A stretch of 61,861 bases of DNA from a virus. The stretch covers positions 1 through 61,861 of the IMG/VR virus record IMGVR_UViG_3300006919_000055. One strand, written 5' to 3'. Position numbers and translations under genes: made by a program. The notes beneath the pieces are model-generated. The model was given only the letters and a program-made list of their open reading frames with translations. It had not been told where the DNA came from and searched no databases. Of this stretch, positions 54,382-61,861 are shown piece by piece (position 1 is the stretch's first letter; each line of letters opens with the position of its first letter).

Positions 54382-56945
54382 TGAGTGCGCTTAGTAAAAT
54401 TAAAAAAATAAATTTACCCCTTCATGGAGTAAGATTACCTTCTTACAACGTTTCCAATGAAGACAAGAGATCGTTTAAGCTTAGTGAAAGCCTAAATAAC
54501 GAAGAGTTTATTGAAAAAGTATGCCTCAATGCGCTTCAAGCCAAAAATCTTACTTCACCTGAGTATAAAGAAAGATTTGATTATGAGTTTAAAACTTTAA
54601 AAGAACTAGGTTTTATAGATTATGTATTATTAGTCTGGGATGTAGTTAATTACTGTAATAGAGAATCTATTCCTACGGGTCTTGGTCGAGGAAGTGCTGC
54701 GGGAAGCTTAGTGCTATACTTAATGGACATCACTCGTATTGATCCTGTTAAAAACGAACTCTTTTTTGAGAGATTTGTTTCTAAAATTAGAGCCAAGAAA
54801 AAAGAAGTTTCCGGAGTAACCTATCTTGATGGAGCGTTAATGTGTGATGTGGATTTAGATATATGTTACTACAATAGACAAAAAGTCCTCCAATATTTAG
54901 CAGATAGATTTTCTGGAAAAACTAGTAAGATTTTAACTCTTAATACGTTAAGCACTAAGCTATTAATCAAAGAATGCGGTAAAATAGCCGCAGCTAAGTC
55001 CGAGACTGAAATGAATACTGTATCCTCCATGATACCCAAGGTATTCGGGCAAGTAAAAGACTTAGAAGAAAGCTATGAAGAAGTAGAAGACTTCAAAGAT
55101 TGGTGCGATGAAAATAAAGAAGTTTATGACATCGCGTTAAAACTTCGAGGCTTAGTTAAAAATAAAGGCGTTCATCCTTCTGCAGTAGCAATTTCTTATG
55201 ACCCTCTCGAAAAATCTTGTCCTGTAGAGCTTACTTCAGATAAGAAAAGTACAGTAGCTTCTTTTGACATGAATTGGGTTTCTATATCTAATGTTAAATT
55301 AGATATTTTAGGATTAAGGGCTGTCTCCGTAGTGGATGACGTATGTAAACAAGTTGGCCTTAAGGTGACTGAAATTGATCTATCTCACGAAAGCATATAT
55401 CAAAATCTTTACGACCTTAAATCGCCTCATGGGCTTTTTCAAATCGAAGCAGAAACCAACTTTAAAGTTTGCAGAAAAGTTAAGCCAAAAAACTTAGAGG
55501 AATTAAGTGCTGTGCTAGCGCTTGCACGACCCGGAGCATTGGCTTTTGTAGATCAATACGCTAACTATACTAATAATGATGTATACGAAGCTATACACCC
55601 CTTCTTCGATGACATATTATCTTCAACTGGGGGTGTTGCGTTATATCAAGAGCAATTAATGAAAATGGCTCATAAAATCGGTTTCACGTTGGATGAGGCG
55701 GAAATCTTAAGAAGAATTGTTGGCAAGAAAAAGGTTTCTGAAGTAAGAAAATGGAAAAAGAAAATCAAAGATAAAATTGTAGAAAATAGACTTGCTGAAG
55801 ATGTAGGCGATGTTTTATGGAAAATTTTAGAAGATTCAGCTAATTACTCGTTTAATAAATCCCACTCGATTTCCTATGCTGCGCTTGCGGCAATTACAGT
55901 ATATTTAAAGTTTAATTACCCCCAACAATTCTTTTTAAGTTTACTTAAGATGACAAGGCATGAGCCTGATCCAATAAATGAAATTTCTAAGATTCATAAA
56001 GAGATGGATATTTTTGGGATTCAATTGCTCCCTCCTCACCTTACTAAATCTAAAATGGACTTTAGCCTAGAAGGTAAAGACATTCGCTTTGGACTTCTTT
56101 CAATCAAAGGAATTTCAGACAAGTCTATAGAAAAACTAGCTTCGTTCAAACAAGATTATGAATCTAAATTCGATATATTCGAAGCGGCCAAGCAAGCCGG
56201 ACTAAACATAGGTTCTCTTTGCGCTTTAATTCAAGCGGGAGCGTTAGAAGGAGACTTTGAGCAAAGTAGAACTAAAATAGTTTATGAATCTCAACTATGG
56301 AACATTCTTACCCCCAAAGAAAAAGTTGCTTGCCAAAGATTAGGTAAAAAGTTCTCTTACAATTTAGTTGAAATTATTAAATATTTAAAAGATAACCTTG
56401 ATGAAAAAGGCAAACCTTTCATAAAAGATACTAGGGTAGAAACAATCAGAAAAAAATCTGCGCCTTACGCTAAAATATTTCATATTAATAAAGTTTCTGA
56501 ATCTTTTGCTAATTGGTATTACGAAAAATTTTTATTAGGTTATACGTACAACAAATCTCTTAAAGATATTTTTGAAAAAGATCATTCAAGTTTAATTTCG
56601 GTAAGAACGGCCTGTGAAGTCGCCCTCCAACATAAAGTTAAATTTATCGGCTCTTTAGATGAAGACCCTTATAGCGGGGTTTCTCGATCAGCTAAAAAGA
56701 GCAGATACATGAGAATGCAAGTAAGTGATGATTCTGGTTCTATTAAGGTAATGATTTTCAATGAAAAAATGGATGCTTTTAAAAGTAATTACCGAGTAAA
56801 AGCTAATGACATAGTGTTAGTATATGGAACTAAATTTGAAGATGTAATTTTTGCTGACGAAATAGTAGTTAAAAGCGAAAAAGTATTTACCAAACTTTCT
56901 CAAATAAAAGATTCAGATGACGCTGAACAAATTCTTGACATTTAA
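54381..56945 (+). CDS. dnaE: DNA polymerase III alpha, catalytic part (854 aa)
   Basis: Palm starts with ELGFIDYVLLVWDVVN and PTGLGRGSAAGSLV (98-111); catalytic aspartates are D156 and D158 (MCDVDLD) with the third at D308 in KLDILGLR. Fingers, thumb and the little-finger region follow, and the C-terminal OB fold runs about 765-840 (SGSIKVMIFNEKM). The PHP domain is absent here and lies at 51803-52564. No intein signals (no C-terminal HN/C at the junctions). This is the phage replicase. Confidence 0.92.
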   Translation: MSALSKIKKINLPLHGVRLPSYNVSNEDKRSFKLSESLNNEEFIEKVCLNALQAKNLTSPEYKERFDYEFKTLKELGFIDYVLLVWDVVNYCNRESIPTGLGRGSAAGSLVLYLMDITRIDPVKNELFFERFVSKIRAKKKEVSGVTYLDGALMCDVDLDICYYNRQKVLQYLADRFSGKTSKILTLNTLSTKLLIKECGKIAAAKSETEMNTVSSMIPKVFGQVKDLEESYEEVEDFKDWCDENKEVYDIALKLRGLVKNKGVHPSAVAISYDPLEKSCPVELTSDKKSTVASFDMNWVSISNVKLDILGLRAVSVVDDVCKQVGLKVTEIDLSHESIYQNLYDLKSPHGLFQIEAETNFKVCRKVKPKNLEELSAVLALARPGALAFVDQYANYTNNDVYEAIHPFFDDILSSTGGVALYQEQLMKMAHKIGFTLDEAEILRRIVGKKKVSEVRKWKKKIKDKIVENRLAEDVGDVLWKILEDSANYSFNKSHSISYAALAAITVYLKFNYPQQFFLSLLKMTRHEPDPINEISKIHKEMDIFGIQLLPPHLTKSKMDFSLEGKDIRFGLLSIKGISDKSIEKLASFKQDYESKFDIFEAAKQAGLNIGSLCALIQAGALEGDFEQSRTKIVYESQLWNILTPKEKVACQRLGKKFSYNLVEIIKYLKDNLDEKGKPFIKDTRVETIRKKSAPYAKIFHINKVSESFANWYYEKFLLGYTYNKSLKDIFEKDHSSLISVRTACEVALQHKVKFIGSLDEDPYSGVSRSAKKSRYMRMQVSDDSGSIKVMIFNEKMDAFKSNYRVKANDIVLVYGTKFEDVIFADEIVVKSEKVFTKLSQIKDSDDAEQILDI

Positions 56946-56969
56946 ATATAAAGCCCATAATATATACCC

Positions 56970-57542
56970 ATGCTAAGTTTCTTTAAGGCAAATCCTAAAA
57001 ACAGCGGAACAGCTTGTTCGTTCTGGCTTAACAGTAAAGACGGTTCATTTTGGTGCAGTTTGTTAAAGCAAGCTTCTTGGGACCACGCTAAAAAAAGAGG
57101 GTCTTTTGCCGCCAATCGCGACACTAATAAACACGCTAGAGTAAAATTTAACGTGACTGAAATATGTGGTTTTATAGAAGTTATTAAAAATAACATTCAA
57201 TTAAAAGACGCTGGCGTTAGTGGATACCATTCGAGTCAAAAACAAGTAGTTAAGTTTAGCTTTTCTCCTATGACCTCAAAAGACGGAAGAAGTGGATTTG
57301 TTTTATTCGTATCCAAAGAGGAGAAAGAGGACTCCACCAACCAAGTAGAATTTAAAATAGGCTTCAGCAAAGCAGAAGCGCGTTCATTACTAATTTATTT
57401 TGACGAAATGGTAAGAAAAAGTTTTAAATCTTTTGGAGAAAGCGATCAAGAAGATTCAACCGATTCTAATGCTTATTCTGCGCCTCAAAAACCTAATAAG
57501 CCCAAACAACAAGAAGAAGAATCTGAAAACTTTGACTTTTAA
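56970..57542 (+). CDS. Candidate single-stranded DNA-binding protein (190 aa)
   Basis: Beta-rich body (GSFWCSLLKQASWD, VKFNVTEICGFIEVIKNN, YHSSQKQVVKFSFSP, GFSKAEARSLLIYFDEMV), then a Q/P/N/S-rich linker and an acidic tail ending ESENFDF, the tail type by which SSB and phage gp32 recruit replisome partners. Stands right after the polymerase and has no other identifiable family. Assignment is by layout and location. Confidence 0.55.
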   Translation: MLSFFKANPKNSGTACSFWLNSKDGSFWCSLLKQASWDHAKKRGSFAANRDTNKHARVKFNVTEICGFIEVIKNNIQLKDAGVSGYHSSQKQVVKFSFSPMTSKDGRSGFVLFVSKEEKEDSTNQVEFKIGFSKAEARSLLIYFDEMVRKSFKSFGESDQEDSTDSNAYSAPQKPNKPKQQEEESENFDF

Positions 57543-59443
57543 TGTCTAGAAAAAAAGTTTTAATCCAAAGCGATTTTTCTTTACTTAAAACAGGTTTTGC
57601 AAAAAACGCTAAGATAATTCTTACTCACCTGTATAAAACAGGCAAGTATGATATCGTTCATTATTGCTGCGGTCTTTCCGAAAAGCATCCCGACCTACCG
57701 CGTACCCCGTGGAAATCTGTAGGATGTCTACCTGCTTCTAGCGAAAAAATAGCTCAAATAGAAAAAGACCCTACTATTAATAAAATAGCAGCTTACGGTG
57801 CTTATTATCTAGATGATGTTATTGAGGCTGAAAAGCCAGACGTTTATATTGCCATCCAAGACATATGGGGCGTAGATTTCGCAGTAAATAGGAAATGGTT
57901 CAATAAAATTACCTCGGCTATTTGGACTACGTTAGACTCTCTCCCGATACTACCAACAGCGATAGAAACTGCTAAAAAAGTTAAAAACTATTGGGTTTGG
58001 AGTAACTTTGCTACTAAAGAATTAAATAAAATGGGTTATGAAAACGTGCAGACTACGCACGGTGCATTAGAAAGCAAAGATTTTTTCCGCCTTTCTGACT
58101 CCCAGAGAAAAGCATTAAGAAAAAGCAACAACATAAACGAAGAAGATTTTATTATAGGTTTCGTATTCAGAAATCAGCTAAGAAAATCTGTACCTAATCT
58201 ACTTCAAGGCTTCAAAAAGTTCAAAGAAACCAACCCTGAAAGCAATGCGAAACTTTTACTGCATACGCACATGGAAGAAGGGTGGCCTATTCTATCTTTA
58301 GCAAAAGAGCAAAATATTGCCAAAGAGGATATACTAGTTACTCACGTCTGCTCTAACTGCAAAAAATTTGTTGTTAAGCCTTACGAGGGCCAAAACAAAA
58401 AATGCGATCTTTGTGGGTCGGAAAATTCTTTAAATTCAACCTCGGTCTCTATGGGCGTAGATGAGGCGCAGTTAAATGAAGTATACAACCTAATGGATGT
58501 ATATTGCCATCCTTTTACTTCCGGAGGGCAAGAAATACCAATTCAAGAAGCTAAATTAACAGAGCTAATTACTTTAGTAACGGATTATAGCTGCGGAGCC
58601 GAGATGTGCGAACCAGAAGCTTGTTCTCTACCACTTGAATGGTCTGAATACAGAGAATTTGGCAGTAATTTTATTAAAGCTTCAACTAACCCTGATTCAA
58701 TCGCTGACCAGCTTGCGAAAGTTTATTCAATGCCCGAAGCTGATAAATCTAAAATGGGTAAAGAAGCTAGGAAATGGGTTATAGACAATTTTTCTATTGA
58801 TGTAATCGGCAAGAAATTGGAAGATTTTATAGACTCGTCACCTAAAATTGAAGAAAAAGACTACCCCACTCTAGAAAAATGTGACCCCGATGCTATAGTA
58901 CCTAGCGTTACAAGCCCTAAAGTCGAAAGCGACAGTGCGTGGATAAAGCTTTTGTACAAATTAATCTTAAAAACAGAAGTTGACGACGATGACGAAGGAT
59001 TAAAGTATTGGCTTGCTGAAATAAAGAAGGAAGTTCCCCACTCTGCTATTGAAAAATATTTCCGGCAAGTTGCGTTGAAGGATAACGCAAAAAAAGAAGA
59101 TAATAAATTCAAAGATATCCTTGATAAAGACGATGAAGGTAAGAGGATTTTGTTTGTGATACCCAACGATCCTATAGATGTTTTCTCCTGTACGGCTTTG
59201 TTTAAAAGTATAACAGACAGTTATGAAAATTATAACTTATATGTAGCCACTCAACCTGAATTTAAAAGTATTTTAGAAGGAAACGAATACGTTCATAAAA
59301 TTATAACTTATGAAGAGTATCATAATAACTCTCAACAAATAGAAGAGAAAAAATATTTTAATGTAGTGTATACCCCGAAGTTAAATAACGTTAACTTCCA
59401 TCATTTTAATAAAGATGTCACTAACTACGATGTTTCAAAATGA
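57542..59443 (+). CDS. GT4 glycosyltransferase with zinc ribbon, DUF4214 and half GT9 (633 aa)
   Basis: N-terminal 440 residues are a GT4-type GT-B enzyme (DFSLLKTGFAKNAK at 11-24, FTSGGQEIPIQEAKL at the donor site) with a zinc-ribbon insertion C270/C273/C288/C291. A DUF4214 segment (about 470-515, LYKLIL...DDEGLKYWLAEIKK) follows, then the first Rossmann half of a GT9 heptosyltransferase (KRILFVIPNDPIDVF). The remaining GT9 half starts in the next gene with a 4-nt overlap. The unit might glycosylate with several sugars. Confidence 0.75.
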   Translation: MSRKKVLIQSDFSLLKTGFAKNAKIILTHLYKTGKYDIVHYCCGLSEKHPDLPRTPWKSVGCLPASSEKIAQIEKDPTINKIAAYGAYYLDDVIEAEKPDVYIAIQDIWGVDFAVNRKWFNKITSAIWTTLDSLPILPTAIETAKKVKNYWVWSNFATKELNKMGYENVQTTHGALESKDFFRLSDSQRKALRKSNNINEEDFIIGFVFRNQLRKSVPNLLQGFKKFKETNPESNAKLLLHTHMEEGWPILSLAKEQNIAKEDILVTHVCSNCKKFVVKPYEGQNKKCDLCGSENSLNSTSVSMGVDEAQLNEVYNLMDVYCHPFTSGGQEIPIQEAKLTELITLVTDYSCGAEMCEPEACSLPLEWSEYREFGSNFIKASTNPDSIADQLAKVYSMPEADKSKMGKEARKWVIDNFSIDVIGKKLEDFIDSSPKIEEKDYPTLEKCDPDAIVPSVTSPKVESDSAWIKLLYKLILKTEVDDDDEGLKYWLAEIKKEVPHSAIEKYFRQVALKDNAKKEDNKFKDILDKDDEGKRILFVIPNDPIDVFSCTALFKSITDSYENYNLYVATQPEFKSILEGNEYVHKIITYEEYHNNSQQIEEKKYFNVVYTPKLNNVNFHHFNKDVTNYDVSK

Positions 59444-60603
59444 ATTTTTTAGAAAATTACGCTTTATCATGCAACTTAAAGGTTGATAAACCTACTATAA
59501 GGGACTCCTATTACCCTATTCTTTATGATAATTATGTAGTTTTCGATACATCATCTGTTGACCCACTTTTTGTTTATGAGCATTGGCAAAAAGTTTTAAA
59601 TTTAATTTGCGAACCGCTTGGCGCAAAAAACATTTATTTAGTTCAAGTAGGGACGGCAGACAATCCTAGTTTAGAAAACATACACAGGACAAATGGTACT
59701 GCCAGCTTCAACCAAATGTCTTTTATTTTAAAAAAAGCGAAGCTCTTGGTGTCCGGAAACTCCTTTTCTTTGCATTTAGCCGCTTCATTGGGCGTAGATC
59801 ACATTTCTTTGACTCGAAACGACGAATCCACCCCATTTTCCCCTTACTGGCTAAACGGTAAGCGAGAATTTGTTGGTAAAAAAGACGAAGTTTTTAACCG
59901 CAGACATATAAACCAAATCCCTCCTGAACAAGTAGCAAAAGCAATATGTGAAATTTTGGATTGTGATTTTGATTTTCCATTTAAAACTGTTTTTATTGGC
60001 GACAAAAACAAGGATGGCATGGAATTTGTAGAAACCGTACCCAATCAGTCGGTAAACCTATCATCTATGGGCGTTTCCTCAATTATCTTCAGAATGGACC
60101 TTTTTTATGATGAAGAATACCTACAAAAACAATTTCAACAAGGTAAATGCACTGTAGTAACTAATAGAAGGATAAATTTTAAAATATTAGAAAATTATAA
60201 ATCTAACCTTGCGGAAGTAGTATATTTAATTGAAAAAGATAATGACGATGAAGAATTTTGTCGTTTTTGTGTTAGCTTGGGGGTTCCGGTTATATTAATA
60301 TCAACCCTCTCTGAGAAAGATACTAATCACAAAAAATTAATGTACATGGAAATAGGTAATATTTTACGTCAGCCCTCTCATTTCAAGACTAAAAAGAAAA
60401 TTTCAAAGATATCTGACCTTAGTAAATGCGTTTATCTTTCTAATAAATATACGTTAAGCAACGGTAAAATATTTACCAGTGAAGCCAGTTGGAAAAACAA
60501 TAAACAAGCTAAATCAAAGAAGTCCGTTCAACATATTTACGCAGATGACAACGACTTTTGGAAGAATTTAGACACTTATTGGATTCTTGAACAAACTTCT
60601 TGA
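59440..60603 (+). CDS. GT9-like C-terminal half protein (387 aa)
   Basis: Begins with a Rossmann domain whose LVSGNSFSLHLAASLGVDHISL matches the 'D+.+S.DSg..HLAaa.G.p.+.L' donor motif of ADP-heptose transferases; YWLNGKREF is next. The C-terminal 170 residues have no known motif. With the preceding gene it reconstitutes a split GT9 enzyme, or the two act separately. Confidence 0.62.
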   Translation: MNFLENYALSCNLKVDKPTIRDSYYPILYDNYVVFDTSSVDPLFVYEHWQKVLNLICEPLGAKNIYLVQVGTADNPSLENIHRTNGTASFNQMSFILKKAKLLVSGNSFSLHLAASLGVDHISLTRNDESTPFSPYWLNGKREFVGKKDEVFNRRHINQIPPEQVAKAICEILDCDFDFPFKTVFIGDKNKDGMEFVETVPNQSVNLSSMGVSSIIFRMDLFYDEEYLQKQFQQGKCTVVTNRRINFKILENYKSNLAEVVYLIEKDNDDEEFCRFCVSLGVPVILISTLSEKDTNHKKLMYMEIGNILRQPSHFKTKKKISKISDLSKCVYLSNKYTLSNGKIFTSEASWKNNKQAKSKKSVQHIYADDNDFWKNLDTYWILEQTS

Positions 60604-60628
60604 CTTAAAAAAATAATTCAGATATAGT
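60600..60628 (+). promoter_or_regulatory. sigma70-like promoter of 60636
   Basis: -35 TTGACT (60600-60605, starting in the stop codon of the previous gene), 17-nt spacer, -10 TATAGT (60623-60628), 8 nt before the ATG. Same form as the promoter at 30082. Confidence 0.72.
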
Positions 60629-60635
60629 AAACGGC

Positions 60636-61385
60636 ATGAGGAAAAAGAAAGCAGAATTACCCGAACTAGGCGTCACACGTAATTCCGGTGGTTTGATTAA
60701 CGACGGATCAGTCGATTACCATTTCACAGAAGACGGAATGATTGATTGGCGTAAAATGGTTAAGGATTGCTATCTTTACCCAAACCCCAGCAAAAATCTC
60801 ACTGAAACAGATATATCTAAGCTAGATGATCGTGACTTGTGCATTCTCTTAGGAGGCTTGAAAGAATTAGCTCAAATCAGAGGCTACACCAGCGTAGACT
60901 ACGAGGTGGTCGCCCCTTCTCCAGATTGTGTTATTGCTACGTGCAAAATTACTTGGACTCCTAATTATGAAACCGAAAATAAAGAGGTAACTTTTTCTGC
61001 AATCGGTGATTCATCGCTCAACAACACTTCTGGTATTGGAGGAGTTTACTATTTAGCGTCAACCGCAGAAAATAGAGCGTTCGCTCGATGCATTCGTAGC
61101 TTTTTGAGGATTAACGTTGTCTCTAGAGAAGAACTCGCGAAAGGCTTCTTGAAGGCTAAAACTGAAAGCTCCTCTTCAACAGTGAGTGCTGGCTCATCAT
61201 CTCCCGCCAGCCTACTAGAAGCTACAATGAAGAAGAAGGGGCTATCTTTCTCTCAACTAAAATCTAAGTTAGTTGATGAAGGCGTTTCTGGAGCAGAAGA
61301 AATGAGTTCTGTAAACGATATTCCAAACGATAAAATCTTCGAGTTGATCGATAGAATTAAAAAGGCTAAAGCAAAAGCTGCTTAA
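60636..61385 (+). CDS. Conserved phage protein, possible ssDNA-annealing role (249 aa)
   Basis: Residues 60-170 (LKELAQIRGYTSVDYEVV, VIATCKITWTP, VTFSAIGDSS, AENRAFARCIRSFLRINVVSREEL) resemble Rad52/Sak-type or Erf-like phage single-strand annealing proteins, chiefly the 'A..RAf.R.iR.fL.I' helix. The C-terminal 60 residues are a serine-rich linker and a basic helix. The family call is weak. Own TTGACT promoter. Confidence 0.45.
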   Translation: MRKKKAELPELGVTRNSGGLINDGSVDYHFTEDGMIDWRKMVKDCYLYPNPSKNLTETDISKLDDRDLCILLGGLKELAQIRGYTSVDYEVVAPSPDCVIATCKITWTPNYETENKEVTFSAIGDSSLNNTSGIGGVYYLASTAENRAFARCIRSFLRINVVSREELAKGFLKAKTESSSSTVSAGSSSPASLLEATMKKKGLSFSQLKSKLVDEGVSGAEEMSSVNDIPNDKIFELIDRIKKAKAKAA

Positions 61386-61421
61386 AATTCTTTTCGCTAA
61401 ACTTTAATTATAAGGTATAAA

Positions 61422-61861
61422 ATGTCTACTAAAACACGCAGAACCCGTGTCTCTAAAAATAAAAACTCCTTTGTTATTTCTCACCCTCATATTGAATATT
61501 TGAGAAGACTTATGTGCAAGGGGCTTTTGGAGAATTACTCGAATGGACGAGATTTTGTTAATAACATAAACGCGGATGCTCGAAAATTAGGAGCTAAAAA
61601 CAAGCAAATTGGAGACATTACTGAAGCTATAACTGAAGTAAAGTTTAGAGTCATAGATGGATTAACTGAAATATATCATAGCTCTGACACCCCTCAAGAA
61701 ATTAAGGAAAAGTACAAAATACAGCTATCCGGAGACGATAATGGAATTGATTATGTAATAGTCGATAATACTGGTGAGCTTTGCGCTGTTCAAATAAAAT
61801 TTTATATAGCTAAAAATCTTACGAAAAATCAAATTAAAGGATTTTTTGACGAAGCTCAATA
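61422..61861 (+). CDS. Partial CDS, restriction-endonuclease-like N-terminal domain
   Basis: ATG 61422 opens a frame to the window end (146 codons). NKQIGDITEAITEVKFRVID is followed by GIDYVIVDNTGELCAVQIKFY and LTKNQIKGFF, the D...Q-x-K active site of Mrr-like nucleases that often precede a superfamily 2 helicase. The downstream helicase, if any, lies outside the window. Confidence 0.65.
   Translation, partial: MSTKTRRTRVSKNKNSFVISHPHIEYLRRLMCKGLLENYSNGRDFVNNINADARKLGAKNKQIGDITEAITEVKFRVIDGLTEIYHSSDTPQEIKEKYKIQLSGDDNGIDYVIVDNTGELCAVQIKFYIAKNLTKNQIKGFFDEAQ

Noticed and set aside
51803-56945. Split intein in DNA polymerase III alpha
   Set aside because: The break is between the PHP and palm domains, not at the known intein sites, and neither side has intein splice residues.
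1-61861. CRISPR arrays, insertion sequences, tRNA genes, integrase and attachment sites
   Set aside because: No regular spaced repeats, transposase-like frames, cloverleaf sequences or integrase gene were seen in the window.

Overview
The window is part of a large, AT-rich tailed double-stranded DNA phage genome, assembled or sampled without its ends. The evidence is a T4-like gene set (rIIA, rIIB, class I ribonucleotide reductase, dUTPase, dCMP deaminase, dNMP kinase, RecA/UvsX-like recombinase, DnaB-like helicase, Toprim primase), no ribosomal RNA or housekeeping operons, tight packing with 1-20 nt overlaps between genes, and many small unknown genes. The replicase is a C-family (bacterial Pol III alpha) enzyme rather than the B-family enzyme of T4. 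The host cannot be fixed. A phage bS21 protein, mostly absent Shine-Dalgarno sites, and an exported protein resembling secretin/STN-domain proteins common in Verrucomicrobiota and Planctomycetota hint at a Gram-negative host of the PVC or Bacteroidota type (inference).

Layout. Positions 1-28117 read almost entirely on the minus strand. They carry rIIB-rIIA, bS21, an RpoD-like sigma factor, structural-like proteins, an S-adenosylmethionine decarboxylase-like protein, sugar and membrane genes, a Tat-signal protein, a SET-domain protein, signal peptidase I, an ECF-type sigma factor, glycosyltransferases and a nucleotide-metabolism operon (wHTH, dCMP deaminase, dUTPase). A few short plus-strand genes are interspersed, each with its own promoter-like box. 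Around 28.12-28.65 kb is a divergent hub with back-to-back TTGAC promoters and about 430 nt of probable structured RNA. From 28648 to the end nearly everything reads on the plus strand: dNMP kinase, NrdA/NrdB, a long glycan and hydroxylation block (glycosyltransferases, 2-oxoglutarate oxygenases, FkbM methyltransferase, epimerase, GDP-mannose dehydratase), then the replication/recombination block (RecA-like, PD-(D/E)XK nucleases, helicase, primase, split Pol III alpha with a DnaQ-like exonuclease, SSB candidate) with more sugar enzymes mixed in.

How it fits together. About sixteen glycosyltransferases, two nucleotide-sugar enzymes and three 2OG-Fe(II) oxygenases are encoded here. One gene fuses a GT25 domain to a lysyl-hydroxylase-like oxygenase, the architecture of collagen-modifying enzymes, so virion or host-surface proteins may be hydroxylated and glycosylated. 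Expression appears to use two promoter classes. One is sigma70-like (TTGACN, about 17 nt, TATAAT-like) in front of rII, sigma and metabolic genes. The other is a conserved AGTGTA box, in six genes exactly 9 nt before the start codon, in front of probable late genes. Two non-coding regions (16356-16670 and 28214-28625) have dense, mutually consistent base pairing and are the best candidates for undescribed RNAs.
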